Source: Streptomyces sp. Edi4
GTDB taxonomy: Bacteria > Actinomycetota > Actinomycetes > Streptomycetales > Streptomycetaceae
DNA: 64,000 nt
Direction: 5' to 3'
NCBI RefSeq assembly: GCF_040253615.1
Contig: NZ_JBEJGY010000004.1
Coordinates: forward strand, 1,736,001 to 1,800,000
Both the position numbers and the translations under genes were made by a program. The notes beneath the pieces are model-generated. The model had not been told where the DNA came from. It did not search any database and saw nothing but the letters and a program-made list of their open reading frames with translations. The stretch's first letter is position 1. Each line of letters starts with the position of its first letter. Shown piece after piece: positions 26,639 through 35,119 of the stretch.

Positions 26639-27436
26639 TCAGACGCTCCCTTCGGGTGGCCCGTCCAGGATCTGCCGGGAGTCGTCGTAGCGCTGGTGGA
26701 TGTAGGGCAACAGGGCTTCGGCGTCGACCTGTCCGACGACCGTGCCCCTCTGGTCGGTGGTCTTCTCGCCGATGGTGATCTCCACGACGCGCCGCACCGG
26801 CAGATCGGCGACGGGGTCGTACATCGATTCGCGCAGCACCACATCGCCGGTGATCCTCTCCAGCTCGCGCACCTTCTCCTCGCGTACGCAGTGGACGAGG
26901 ACGGGGCCCGCGTCGAAGCCCTCGCCGTTGACGGCCGGCAGGAACTTGAAGTAGAAGTCGGTCCTGCGGGCCGGCTCGGGCAGGGGCAGCCGGCCGTCCA
27001 CCGCGCCGCGCACCTCCACGAACGCGATGCCGTGCCGGGCGAGCGCGGCCCGTACGAGAAGGCCCTCGCGCTCGACGCTCACCTCTCCGAGCTTCTTCGG
27101 CTCGCCGAACACCTCGCGTCCGCCGGTCAGCGCCCGTTCGTGGGTCATCGGCATGACCAGCGGATACCAGCCCTCCAGCCCGTCGTGCACGGCGGCGACG
27201 GCCACCGAGCCCGCGCCGAGCGGATAGCCGGGGAGGCCGACCTTGCTGATGGCGGCCCGCACCAGCGGGCGCGCGGGGGGCTTCAGCGGCGGCGGGAGCA
27301 CCGCCGCGACCGCGTCGGGGTCGCTCTCCCAGAGCGCCACCACGCCGGTCGACCAGATGTCGGGGAGCTGGGCACTCGCGGTGCGCGCGGCCTTGATCTC
27401 GGCCTCGGTGCGCGCCCCGTACCGTACGCGTGCCAT
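26639..27436 (-). CDS. Acetoacetate decarboxylase-like protein
   Basis: A 265-aa member of the acetoacetate decarboxylase (ADC) superfamily, with LPPPLKPPARPLVRAAISKVG near residue 60, GWYPLVMPMTHERALTGGREVFGEPKKLGEV near 115-145 and FYFKFLPAVNGEGFD later. The GEPKK lysine pair occupies the place of the Schiff-base lysine of ADC, but family members also act as hydratases/aldolases, so the reaction is open. The ATG at 27436 follows AAGGGTGG; 35 upstream codons are in frame but run into the operator. First gene of the four-gene operon. Confidence 0.87.
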   Translation of the reverse strand: MARVRYGARTEAEIKAARTASAQLPDIWSTGVVALWESDPDAVAAVLPPPLKPPARPLVRAAISKVGLPGYPLGAGSVAVAAVHDGLEGWYPLVMPMTHERALTGGREVFGEPKKLGEVSVEREGLLVRAALARHGIAFVEVRGAVDGRLPLPEPARRTDFYFKFLPAVNGEGFDAGPVLVHCVREEKVRELERITGDVVLRESMYDPVADLPVRRVVEITIGEKTTDQRGTVVGQVDAEALLPYIHQRYDDSRQILDGPPEGSV

Positions 27437-27473
27437 GTCGTACCACCCTTCTCGGGCTGTTCTGCGCCGGGTC

Positions 27474-27488
27474 TGTAACACAGTTACA
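27474..27488. promoter_or_regulatory. TetR-type operator
   Basis: Perfect palindrome TGTAAC-ACA-GTTACA, 38 bp upstream of the ADC-like gene start and 59 bp upstream of the divergent TetR gene. TGTAACnnnGTTACA-like sites are typical for TetR-family repressors. Probably controls both directions. Confidence 0.75.
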
Positions 27489-27546
27489 CCGATGCCGATG
27501 AAGGGTAAAGAGGCTTGGCCGTAAGGGAATTGAGGGAGCATCAGAT

Positions 27547-28218
27547 ATGGCGCGCACTTCGCTCACCCGGGAGGAGATCCTGGTCGCGGCGGGGTCCCTG
27601 GTCAGGCGGCACGGGCCGGCCGCGCTCACCATGCGCGGGCTCGCCGCAGAACTCGGCACGGCGGTCACCTCCATCTACTGGCACGTCGGCAACCGCGAGT
27701 CGCTGCTCGACGCGCTGGTGGAGCGGACCGTCGAGGAGCTGGGCGAGATCGCCCCGCGCGGGCGCACGCCGGCCACGCGCGTGGTGTCGGTGGCGCGCGC
27801 TCTGCGCCGTGAGCTGCGCGCGCGCCCGCACCTGATCGCGCTGGTCCACGAACGCGGCCTGACCGACCGGATGTTCCTGCCCGCGCAGCAGGCCCTGGCC
27901 CGCGAGCTGCACGCGGCGGGGCTGCGCGGGGCGCGGGCGGCCCGGGCGGTGCGGGCGGTGCAGTTCCAGGTGGTGGGGTACGTCCTGGTCGAGCGCAACC
28001 GCGAGCGCGCCCCGGTCCAGCGTCCGGCCGAGGAGGACCTGTGGCACGCGGCGACGGCCACAAAGGACGGACGGGCCGGAAGGGACGGCCAGGCCGGTCA
28101 GGACCCGGCCCTGGCCCGGGCCCTCGCGGGTCCGCTCGACGAGGAGCGGCTGTTCCTCACCTCCGTACGGGCCCTGGTGGACGGGCTGCTCGCGGCCGGC
28201 CGGAAGGGCTGCGGCTGA
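27547..28218 (+). CDS. TetR family regulator
   Basis: A 223-aa regulator. The N-terminal helix-turn-helix (LTREEILVAAGSLVRRHG, then LTMRGLAAELGTAVTSIYWHVGNRESLLDAL) is typical. The longer C-terminal ligand domain resembles TetR_C proteins of the TetR/TipA-like size class. A Gly/Asp/Gln-rich linker (about residues 175-190) appears near the C-terminus. It is divergent from the ADC-SDR-amidohydrolase operon, with a perfect palindrome between, so it most likely represses that operon until a pathway intermediate binds. Confidence 0.9.
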   Translation: MARTSLTREEILVAAGSLVRRHGPAALTMRGLAAELGTAVTSIYWHVGNRESLLDALVERTVEELGEIAPRGRTPATRVVSVARALRRELRARPHLIALVHERGLTDRMFLPAQQALARELHAAGLRGARAARAVRAVQFQVVGYVLVERNRERAPVQRPAEEDLWHAATATKDGRAGRDGQAGQDPALARALAGPLDEERLFLTSVRALVDGLLAAGRKGCG

Positions 28219-28232
28219 ACCCCGGTCACCGA

Positions 28233-28297
28233 ACTCGGTCCGCGGGCTCGGTCCACGAACTCGATCCGTAGACTCGATCCGCAGACTCGATCCGCGA
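28233..28297. repeat. Five tandem 13-bp repeats
   Basis: Five consecutive 13-bp units of the form ACTCGRTCCRYRR: ACTCGGTCCGCGG, GCTCGGTCCACGA, ACTCGATCCGTAG, ACTCGATCCGCAG, ACTCGATCCGCGA. They lie in the 204-bp gap between the TetR gene and the exonuclease gene, both on the plus strand. They may be a multi-copy binding site or slippage product. Confidence 0.8.
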
Positions 28298-28422
28298 GGG
28301 CGCATATCACCTGCTCGCGGGCCGAGTTGAGGCGCACGGGCCGAAAAGAGCGGCCCCCCGCGGCCCGGCCCGCCCCCGTCCCCGGCCCGCGCTGTCAGTG
28401 CGGACCCGTATTCTCTGTGACC

Positions 28423-29397
28423 ATGCTCGACGACCTGACGACAGCAGCGCCGTGGCCGGCCGCCTACCCACCGGGGTACGCGGTCGTCGACGTGGAGACC
28501 ACCGGCCTCGCCCGCGACGACCGGATAATCTCGGCTGCCGTCTACCGGCTCGACGCGCACGGCAACGTCGAGGACCACTGGTACACGCTGGTCAACCCCG
28601 AGCGCGACCCGGGCCCGGTGTGGATCCACGGGCTCACCAGTGAGGTGCTCGCCGGCGCCCCGCTCTTCCCCGACGTCGCCGAGGAGTTCGCGGCGCGCCT
28701 GGACGGGCGGGTCCTGGTCGCGCACAACGCGATCTTCGACTGGCAGATGATCGCGCGGGAGTACGCCCGGGCCGAGCGCACCGCGCCGGTCAAGCAGCGG
28801 CTGTGCACCATCGCCCTGTCCAAGGAGCTCGCGCTCCCGCTGCCCAACCACAAGCTGGAGTCGCTGGCCGCGCACTACGGCGTCGTGCAGCAGCGCGCCC
28901 ACCACGCGCTGGACGACGCGCGGGTGCTCGCCGAGGCGTTCCGGCCGAGTCTGCACGCGGCGGCGGCCGGCGGGGTGCGCCTGCCGCTGCTCGAATGCCG
29001 GCCGCTCACCGAATGGACGGACGCGCCGGCCACCCCGCGCATCGGCTACCAGGCCTCATACCGGGGCGGATCGGGCACCTGGCGCGCCTCCCGCAAGCGC
29101 CCCGCCTGCCCCTACCCCAACCCGGGGCGTTACGAGAGGGACCGGCCGCTGAAGCAGGGCATGCGCGTCGCGTTCTCCGGGGACACCTCGGTGGACCGCG
29201 AGCTCCTGGAGGACCGGGCGATCGAGGCCGGGCTGCATGTGGCGAGCAGCGTCTCGCGCCTCACCAGCCTGCTGGTCACCAACGACCCGGAGTCGGCCAC
29301 CTCCAAGACGGTCAAGGCGAAGTCGTTCGGCACGCCGGTCATCGACGAGGCGGCCTTCACCCAACTGCTCCGGGACGTGGCACCGGCAGACGGGTGA
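28423..29397 (+). CDS. DEDDh 3'-5' exonuclease with BRCT domain
   Basis: A 324-aa protein. Residues about 20-180 are an RNase T/DnaQ-like exonuclease: ExoI DVETTG, ExoII HNAIFDW and ExoIII HHALDDARVLAE (the DEDDh acids and His are all visible). After a basic Pro/Tyr linker, residues about 235-320 form a BRCT domain (GMRVAFSGDTSVDRELLEDRA, LLVTNDPESATSK). This exonuclease-BRCT fusion is common in actinobacteria and is assumed to act in DNA repair or proofreading. Start: ATG at 28423, with an in-frame GTG six bases earlier. Confidence 0.92.
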   Translation: MLDDLTTAAPWPAAYPPGYAVVDVETTGLARDDRIISAAVYRLDAHGNVEDHWYTLVNPERDPGPVWIHGLTSEVLAGAPLFPDVAEEFAARLDGRVLVAHNAIFDWQMIAREYARAERTAPVKQRLCTIALSKELALPLPNHKLESLAAHYGVVQQRAHHALDDARVLAEAFRPSLHAAAAGGVRLPLLECRPLTEWTDAPATPRIGYQASYRGGSGTWRASRKRPACPYPNPGRYERDRPLKQGMRVAFSGDTSVDRELLEDRAIEAGLHVASSVSRLTSLLVTNDPESATSKTVKAKSFGTPVIDEAAFTQLLRDVAPADG

Positions 29398-29450
29398 GTG
29401 CCGGGCGCGGCGCCCACCGCGCGCGGCGGTCACCCTCCACCCTGTGGCGC

Positions 29451-29684
29451 ATGGCACGTTGCGAGGTCTGCGGAAACGACTACGGGATGTCCTTCGAGGT
29501 GCACGCGCAGGGCGCGGTGCACGTCTTCGACTGCTTCTCCTGCGCCATCCACCGCATGGCGCCCATCTGTGAGCACTGCCGGGTGCAGATCATCGGCCAG
29601 GGGGTCGAGGTCGAGGGCGCGTGGTACTGCGGGGCCCACTGCGCCCGCGCGGAGGGAAAGGCGGGCATCGTCGACAAGGTCTGA
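29451..29684 (+). CDS. Small zinc-binding (LIM/metallothionein-like) protein, 77 aa
   Basis: Contains CEVC, then CFSCAIH, then CEHC and CGAHC, giving two probable zinc sites in treble-clef/LIM-like order. The ends are MARCEVCGNDYG and GKAGIVDKV. It is probably cytoplasmic and either a zinc store or a protein/nucleic-acid adaptor; no partner is known. It lies 53 bp after the exonuclease gene on the same strand, and its stop is 62 bp before SURF1. Confidence 0.8.
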   Translation: MARCEVCGNDYGMSFEVHAQGAVHVFDCFSCAIHRMAPICEHCRVQIIGQGVEVEGAWYCGAHCARAEGKAGIVDKV

Positions 29685-29746
29685 CCCGCCCACGTCCGAC
29701 CCACCCCACCCGGCGCACCCCATGGTCCGAGTTGTACGGTCATGGG

Positions 29747-30535
29747 GTGTACCGCTTCCTGTTGTCCCGGCAGTGGGTGCTCGTCACCCTCCTGGCCCTG
29801 GCTCTCATCCCCACGATGATCGAGCTCGGCTTCTGGCAGCTCCACCGCCACGAGCACAAGGTCGCCCAGAACACGCTGATCGCCGACAACCTGAAGGCCA
29901 GGCCCGTGCCGGTGAGCGAGCTCACCTCGCCGGGCCACACCGTCCCGCGCTCGGACTACTGGCGCAAGGTCAGCGCCACCGGCATCTGGGACACCGCGCA
30001 CGAGGTCGTCGTGCGGCGCAGGACCGCGGCCGACGGCCGGGTCGGCTACCACGTGCTCACCCCCTTCGTCCTGACCGACGGCCCCACCGTCCTGGTAAAC
30101 CGGGGCTGGATCGCCGACAACGGCAACCAGATGGACTTCCCCAGGATCCCCGCGCCGCCCGGTGGCAAGGTCACCATCACCGGGCGCCTGATGGCCGACC
30201 AGACGACGGCGGCCAGCGGCATCAAGGACGTCAAGGGCCTGCCGCCGCGCCAGGTCATGCTGATCAGCAGCGCCCAGCAGTCCAGGGCGCTGGGCCGTCC
30301 GGTGCTCGGCGGATACATCGAGCAGACCGCGCCCGAGCCGCCGAACGACTCCCCCGAACTGATTCCCGCCCCCGACGACAGCTCCATCGGCCCCCACATG
30401 GCCTACGCCGTCCAGTGGTGGCTCTTCTCGGCGGCGGTCCCGGTCGGCTGGTTCATCCTCGTACGCCGTGAGAAGCAGGACCGCGAGGACGCGAAGGCCG
30501 CGCCCGCCGAGGTGCCCGAGCACGCGGCTGCTTAG
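29747..30535 (+). CDS. SURF1-family protein
   Basis: A 262-aa membrane protein with one helix near each end (about residues 11-31 and 222-240) and a large extracytoplasmic loop, the standard SURF1 topology. Family motifs are FWQLHRHEHK (residues 29-38), VLVNRGWI (about 114-121) and the C-terminal YAVQWWLFSA. SURF1 delivers or stabilises heme a during cytochrome c oxidase assembly. GTG at 29747 is chosen because MYRFLLSRQW fits the family start, although no strong ribosome site is seen. Confidence 0.92.
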   Translation: MYRFLLSRQWVLVTLLALALIPTMIELGFWQLHRHEHKVAQNTLIADNLKARPVPVSELTSPGHTVPRSDYWRKVSATGIWDTAHEVVVRRRTAADGRVGYHVLTPFVLTDGPTVLVNRGWIADNGNQMDFPRIPAPPGGKVTITGRLMADQTTAASGIKDVKGLPPRQVMLISSAQQSRALGRPVLGGYIEQTAPEPPNDSPELIPAPDDSSIGPHMAYAVQWWLFSAAVPVGWFILVRREKQDREDAKAAPAEVPEHAAA

Positions 30536-30565
30536 CGATTTGCCTGGCCGGGAACACGCCTTGGC

Positions 30566-32380
30566 GTGACCCAACGTACACAGCGCATCGAGGACTACGC
30601 CCTCATCGGCGACCTTCAGACCGCCGCCCTCGTCGGCCGCGACGGATCCGTCGACTGGCTCTGCCTGCCCCGCTTCGACTCCGCCGCCTGCTTCGCGGCC
30701 CTGCTCGGCGACGAGGACAACGGCCACTGGCGGATCGCCCCCGTGGAGGCGGGCCCCACCGGGCAGTGTTCCCGGCGCTCCTACGCGGACGACTCGCTCG
30801 TCCTTGAGACCTACTGGGAGACCGGCACGGGCACGGTCAAGGTCATCGACTTCATGCCGCAGCGCGACGTGGCCCCCGATGTCGTACGCATCGTGGAGGG
30901 CGTCAGCGGCACCGTCGAGATGGGCTCCGTGCTGCGGCTGCGTTTCGACCACGGCCATGTGGTGCCCTGGATGCGCCGCTCCGACGGGCACCGGGTCGCG
31001 ATCGCGGGCCCCGACTCGGCGTGGCTGCGCAGCGAGCCCGAGGTCAAGACCTGGGGCCAGGACATGAGCACCCGCTCGTCGTTCACGGTCGGCGAGGGGG
31101 AAAAGGTCGCTTTCGTCCTGACCTGGCACGCCTCGCACGAGCCGCGCCCCGACCTCATCGACCCCTATGAGTCCCTGGAGCAGTCCCTCGCCGACTGGCG
31201 CCAGTGGGCCGGGCGCTGCCGCTACGAGGGGCCCTACCGGGACGCCGTGGTGCGCTCCCTGATCACCCTGAAGGCGCTCACCTACGCCCCCACCGGCGGC
31301 ATCGTGGCCGCGCCCACCACCTCCCTGCCCGAGGAGATCGGCGGCGTCCGCAACTGGGACTACCGCTACTGCTGGCTGCGCGACTCCACCCTCACCCTCG
31401 AAGCCCTCCTCTCGGCCGGCTACCTGGAGGAGGCCGCACACTGGCGCAACTGGCTGCTGCGCGCCGTCGCGGGCGATCCGGCCGACCTTCAGATCATGTA
31501 CGGGATCGCCGGTGAGCGCAGGCTCCCGGAGAGTGAACTGCCGTGGCTCAAAGGGCACTTCGGGTCCGCTCCGGTCCGCATCGGCAACGCGGCCGTCAAC
31601 CAGTTGCAGCTCGATGTGTACGGGGAGGTCGTCGACTCCCTGTACCTGGCGCGCCGGGCCGGCCTCAAGAGCGAGGCACACGCCTGGAACATCCAGCTCG
31701 CCCTGCTCGGCTTCCTGGAGGAGCGGTGGCGCGAGCCGGACGAGGGCCTGTGGGAGGTGCGCGGGCCGCGCCGGCACTTCGTCCACTCCAAGGTGATGGC
31801 CTGGGTGGCGGCGGACCGCGCGGTGCGCACCCTGGAGGAGGAGCCGGGTCTGAGCGGCGACGCCGACCGCTGGCGGCGGATGCGGGACGCGGTGCACAAG
31901 GAGGTCTGCGAGAAGGGCTTCGATCCGGACCGCAACACGTTCACGCAGGCGTACGGCTCCGCGGAGCTGGACGCGGCGACCCTGCTCATCCCCCGCGTCG
32001 GCTTCCTGCCGGCCGACGACCCCCGGGTGGTCGGCACGGTCGAGGCGATCCTGGCCGAGCTCGGCCAGGGCGGTTTCGTACGCCGCTACAGCACCGACAA
32101 GGCGGCCGCGGACGTGGACGGACTGCCGGGCGACGAGGGCACCTTCCTGGTGTGCTCGTTCTGGATGGCGGACGCGCTGCGGCTGATCGGCCGCGAGAAG
32201 GAGGCGCGGGAGATGTTCGAGCGGCTGCTCACCCTCCGCAACGACGTGGGGCTGCTCGCCGAGGAGTACGACCCGGCCGCCGGCCGTCAGCTCGGCAACT
32301 TTCCCCAGGCCTTCAGTCACATCGGTCTGGTCGCCACCGCCTGCGCGCTGGAGCCGGACTACGCCGACGAGGCAGGATAG
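30566..32380 (+). CDS. GH15 family glycoside hydrolase (trehalase/glucoamylase type)
   Basis: A 604-aa cytoplasmic enzyme. The N-terminal beta-sandwich begins RIEDYALIGDLQTAALVGRDGSVDWLCLPRFDS (split here: DYALIGDLQTAALVG and SVDWLCLPRFDS). An alpha/alpha toroid follows, with the substrate motif RNWDYRYCWLRDS (about residue 260) and catalytic-acid regions around WEVRG and AEEYDP. Close mycobacterial relatives are trehalases, so trehalose breakdown is a fair guess, but glucoamylase or dextran-type activity cannot be excluded. The GTG at 30566 has no obvious ribosome site. The gene stops 5 bp before the next SDR start, so the two are one operon. Confidence 0.87.
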   Translation: MTQRTQRIEDYALIGDLQTAALVGRDGSVDWLCLPRFDSAACFAALLGDEDNGHWRIAPVEAGPTGQCSRRSYADDSLVLETYWETGTGTVKVIDFMPQRDVAPDVVRIVEGVSGTVEMGSVLRLRFDHGHVVPWMRRSDGHRVAIAGPDSAWLRSEPEVKTWGQDMSTRSSFTVGEGEKVAFVLTWHASHEPRPDLIDPYESLEQSLADWRQWAGRCRYEGPYRDAVVRSLITLKALTYAPTGGIVAAPTTSLPEEIGGVRNWDYRYCWLRDSTLTLEALLSAGYLEEAAHWRNWLLRAVAGDPADLQIMYGIAGERRLPESELPWLKGHFGSAPVRIGNAAVNQLQLDVYGEVVDSLYLARRAGLKSEAHAWNIQLALLGFLEERWREPDEGLWEVRGPRRHFVHSKVMAWVAADRAVRTLEEEPGLSGDADRWRRMRDAVHKEVCEKGFDPDRNTFTQAYGSAELDAATLLIPRVGFLPADDPRVVGTVEAILAELGQGGFVRRYSTDKAAADVDGLPGDEGTFLVCSFWMADALRLIGREKEAREMFERLLTLRNDVGLLAEEYDPAAGRQLGNFPQAFSHIGLVATACALEPDYADEAG

Positions 32381-32385
32381 GCGGC

Positions 32386-33141
32386 ATGGATCTTGGACTG
32401 AAGGACCGTGTCTACGTAGTCACCGGCGCCTCGCGCGGTCTTGGCCTCGCCGCCGCCCGCGCGCTCGTCGCGGACGGCGCGAAGGCCGTCATCAGCGGCC
32501 GCGACGAGAAGACGCTCAAGGAGAGCGCCGCCGGACTGGGCCCCGGCGCGCACCCGGTGGTCTGCGACAACGCCGACCCGGCGTCGGCCGCCCGGCTCAT
32601 CGCCGCCGCCCGCGACCACTTCGGGCGCTTCGACGGCGTCCTGATCAGCGTGGGCGGCCCGCCGCCGGGCTTCGTCGCGGACAACACCGACGAGCAGTGG
32701 CAGTCGGCGTTCGACTCGGTGTTCCTCGGCGCGGTCCGCATCGCGCGCGCGGCCGCCGCCGAGCTGGACGAGGGCGGGGTGATCGGCTTCGTGCTGTCCG
32801 GTTCCGTACACGAGCCGATCGCGGGCCTCACCCTCTCCAACGGGCTGCGTCCCGGTCTCGCCGGGTTCGCCAAGTCGCTGGCCGACGAGCTGGGACCGCG
32901 CGGCATCCGCGTCGTGGGCCTGCTTCCGGCCCGCATCGACACCGACCGGGTGCGCCAGCTCGACGAGCTGTCGGGGGACGCGGAGGCGACCCGCGCGGCC
33001 AACGAGGCGAAAATTCCGCTGCGCCGCTACGGCGCCCCCGAGGAGTTCGGCCGTACGGCCGCCTTCCTGCTCTCGCCCGCCGCGTCGTATCTGACGGGCC
33101 TCATGCTGCCGGTGGACGGCGGGGCGCGGCACGGCTTCTGA
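32386..33141 (+). CDS. SDR-fold protein with degenerate active site
   Basis: A 251-aa short-chain dehydrogenase fold: TGASRGLG cofactor loop (about residues 13-20), CDNAD, GGPPPG in place of the usual NAG, and C-terminal LPVDGGARHGF. In the catalytic region the normal Y-x3-K is replaced: the segment LSNGLRPGLAGFAKSLADEL aligns with YxASKaGLxGFxKSLA and gives Ser for Tyr and Arg for Lys. It may therefore be non-catalytic or use a different mechanism. Linked to the GH15 gene (5-bp gap). Converges on the amaP-like gene. Confidence 0.85.
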   Translation: MDLGLKDRVYVVTGASRGLGLAAARALVADGAKAVISGRDEKTLKESAAGLGPGAHPVVCDNADPASAARLIAAARDHFGRFDGVLISVGGPPPGFVADNTDEQWQSAFDSVFLGAVRIARAAAAELDEGGVIGFVLSGSVHEPIAGLTLSNGLRPGLAGFAKSLADELGPRGIRVVGLLPARIDTDRVRQLDELSGDAEATRAANEAKIPLRRYGAPEEFGRTAAFLLSPAASYLTGLMLPVDGGARHGF

Positions 33142-33165
33142 GCGGGCCCCGCGGGGCGCCGGGCC

Positions 33166-33744
33166 TCAACTCACGCGCCGCGCACGGTGTTTGACCGATC
33201 GCAGCCGGACCTCGGCGGGCAGCTCCGCGAGCCCCGCCGAGTCCCGGGCGTGGGCCAGCGCCCGGCCGTCCAGGCGGACCAGCGCGGCGGCCGGCTGGGC
33301 GTGCGGCTCAAGGAGCAGCGCCACGCGCGCACGCGGCGTGGTCCGCCTGCCCACCAGGGCGGCCTGGGCCCGCGCCACCCCCTCCACGGTCTCCGCCTCA
33401 CCCGCGAGCGCCGCCTCCAGGGCCCGGCCGCGCAGCAGCGCTCCCCGCCCGTCACCGCAGTCCACCAAAACCTCGGCGAGGCGGGCCCGGCGCAGCTGGG
33501 CCAGCAGCCACCACAGGGCGAGCAGGACGAGGAGGGCGAGGACGGCGATCACGACGGGCCACCACCAGTCCTGGTCGTGCCAGTGGGCGCGGCGCGACCT
33601 GCTCACCAGGACGTCGTGCTTGCCGCCCCAGGGCCACCACGAGGGCACATCGAGGCCGAAGCCGGCGGCCAGGACCGCGCCGCCCACGAGAAACAGCACG
33701 AGCCCCACGAGCCCGAGCACCACCCGGTTGACCGTCCGCAGCAT
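33166..33744 (-). CDS. amaP: AmaP-like alkaline shock membrane anchor
   Basis: A 192-aa protein with an N-terminal transmembrane hairpin (VVLGLVGLVLFLVGGAVLAAG, then after a Trp-rich loop VVIAVLALLVLLALWWLLAQL) and a cytoplasmic Asp23/Gls24-like fold (ALEAALAGEAETVEGVARAQ). This is the plan of AmaP, which tethers Asp23 proteins to the membrane. Last gene of the five-gene Asp23 cluster. Role in envelope stress is inferred from the Firmicutes system. Confidence 0.8.
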   Translation of the reverse strand: MLRTVNRVVLGLVGLVLFLVGGAVLAAGFGLDVPSWWPWGGKHDVLVSRSRRAHWHDQDWWWPVVIAVLALLVLLALWWLLAQLRRARLAEVLVDCGDGRGALLRGRALEAALAGEAETVEGVARAQAALVGRRTTPRARVALLLEPHAQPAAALVRLDGRALAHARDSAGLAELPAEVRLRSVKHRARRVS

Positions 33745-33747
33745 GGC

Positions 33748-34470
33748 TCAGCCCTTCCGTACCGAACGGCCGACCCGCACGCTGAGCGCGGGCGGCCCTG
33801 CGAGGCCGAGCTCCCGCAGTCCCGCGCCGAGCGCCGCGTCCAAGTCGGCCCGTACATCGTCGAGTTCACGAAAGTGCGACAGGGCTCGTACGGTCACCCG
33901 GCGCCGGCCCACGCGGATCCGCGCGGACTGGACACCGGCCACTTCCATGGCGCGGTCGCGCAGCACGAGCGCGGCGGCGGCCCGGTCGAGCCCGGCCCGC
34001 ACGGCGGGCGACGGGCTGCGCATCGTCAGGACGCCGCGCAGGCCCGGGGTGATCGCGAGGGCGATCAGCCAGAGTCCGATCAGCGCCGCGGCGCCCGCGA
34101 TGGCGAGGACCGCGACGTCATCGAGTGGATGCGCGGCGAGCCAGTCGGCGAACCGTACCCGCCAGCGCATCGCCGAGTGGTGGGCGCGCACGGCGGCGAC
34201 GTCGTAGAGGAAGAGCCCGGACACGGCCAGGATCACCAGGGCCAGCAGCCCGGCGGGGATCCGGCGCGCCGACCAGAAGCGGGTTGCCCGGCCGCCCTCG
34301 CCCTCGGCGAGCACGGGGACGGGGTCGTGATCGAGGCCGTGGTCGTGGCCTTGGCCGGGCTCGTGGTCGGCGGCGGATGTGGCCCGGTCGGATCCGGGTC
34401 CGTGCTGGGCGCCCCGCTCGATCACCGGCAGGCGCCGGGTGGCGCCCTCGTCGTCGCTGGGGTGGCTCAT
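33748..34470 (-). CDS. DUF6286-type membrane protein
   Basis: A 240-aa protein. The first 70 residues are His/Asp/Gly-rich and disordered (HEPGQGHDHGLDHD). Two helices follow (about 72-95 and 118-142), then an Asp23-like cytoplasmic fold ending VRVGRSVRKG. The same layout as AmaP is seen, and I recall this as DUF6286 in streptomycete Asp23 operons. Coupled by ATGA to the upstream Asp23 gene; 3 bp from amaP. Confidence 0.78.
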   Translation of the reverse strand: MSHPSDDEGATRRLPVIERGAQHGPGSDRATSAADHEPGQGHDHGLDHDPVPVLAEGEGGRATRFWSARRIPAGLLALVILAVSGLFLYDVAAVRAHHSAMRWRVRFADWLAAHPLDDVAVLAIAGAAALIGLWLIALAITPGLRGVLTMRSPSPAVRAGLDRAAAALVLRDRAMEVAGVQSARIRVGRRRVTVRALSHFRELDDVRADLDAALGAGLRELGLAGPPALSVRVGRSVRKG

Positions 34471-34808
34471 CGGATCCTCCCCCGGGCCGTCGTGTCCGTG
34501 TGCAGACGCTCGATCTGCACCGCTACTTCGGGCACGTCCATCCCCGCCAATGTTCGTACCCGCTCGGCGACTTGGCGCCGCACCGCGCGGCACTGGCCGC
34601 CGAGATCGCTGGGGTAGCCCAGTTCGACGCTGACCCGTACCCGGGCGCAATCCTGGTGCACGGTGACATCGGCGTGCGGCGGGGCGCCCCCTTGAGGGGG
34701 CTGCTCGAGTGCCTCCCGCGCGGCCTGCGCGGCGATCTTCGCGACGACCCGGTCGGCGATCCTGGTGGAGCCGCGCTCGGCGGGCTCGATCCGTTCGGCC
34801 ACCGCCAT
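34467..34808 (-). CDS. Asp23/Gls24 family protein (short)
   Basis: A 113-aa cytoplasmic protein with the Asp23/Gls24 signature: RIADRVVAKIAAQAAREAL at the N-terminus and VRVSVELGYPSDL in the core, then VAERVRTLAGMDVPEVAVQIERL. Known Asp23 proteins form a membrane-associated film anchored by AmaP. Overlaps the DUF6286 gene by ATGA and follows the 63-aa membrane protein by 3 bp, so it is one operon. Confidence 0.85.
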   Translation of the reverse strand: MAVAERIEPAERGSTRIADRVVAKIAAQAAREALEQPPQGGAPPHADVTVHQDCARVRVSVELGYPSDLGGQCRAVRRQVAERVRTLAGMDVPEVAVQIERLHTDTTARGRIR

Positions 34809-34811
34809 GGG

Positions 34812-35003
34812 TCAGCGCCGCCGGTCGCCGCGGTCGCGCGAGCGGAAGAAGTCGCCCGGTTCCAGGTCGCCGTCCAGGAAGCGGCCCGCCACGAATCCGA
34901 TCGCGCCCAGCGCCGCGACCAGCAGGAAAGCCCCGAACCCGCCGAAGTATCCGGCGAAGCCGAGCGCCATGCCGGCCAGCAAGCCAACCATCGCCATACT
35001 CAT
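34812..35003 (-). CDS. Small membrane protein of the Asp23 operon, 63 aa
   Basis: Two closely spaced hydrophobic helices rich in Gly and Ala (LLAGMALGFAGYFGGFGAFL, then LVAALGAIGFVAGRFLDG) and a highly basic C-terminus (FFRSRDRGDRRR). The ATG at 35003 follows GAGGAG at 6 bp. The layout resembles the DUF2273-like peptide found beside amaP/asp23 in other bacteria. Probably helps anchor the Asp23 layer. Confidence 0.8.
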   Translation of the reverse strand: MSMAMVGLLAGMALGFAGYFGGFGAFLLVAALGAIGFVAGRFLDGDLEPGDFFRSRDRGDRRR

Positions 35004-35119
35004 GCTGAACTCCTCGGTTCCACGAGCCGTGACCCATCCGTGCGAAGTGACGCGCGTACCGCGCGAGATGACGACCCTGTGGGCCCGCGCGGTCGCGGCG
35101 GGCCGGTGATCGCGGCGGG

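Noticed and set aside
23223..28218. Secondary-metabolite biosynthetic cluster around the TetR operon
   Set aside because: All four enzymes are catabolic in style and no assembly-line, transporter or tailoring set is present.
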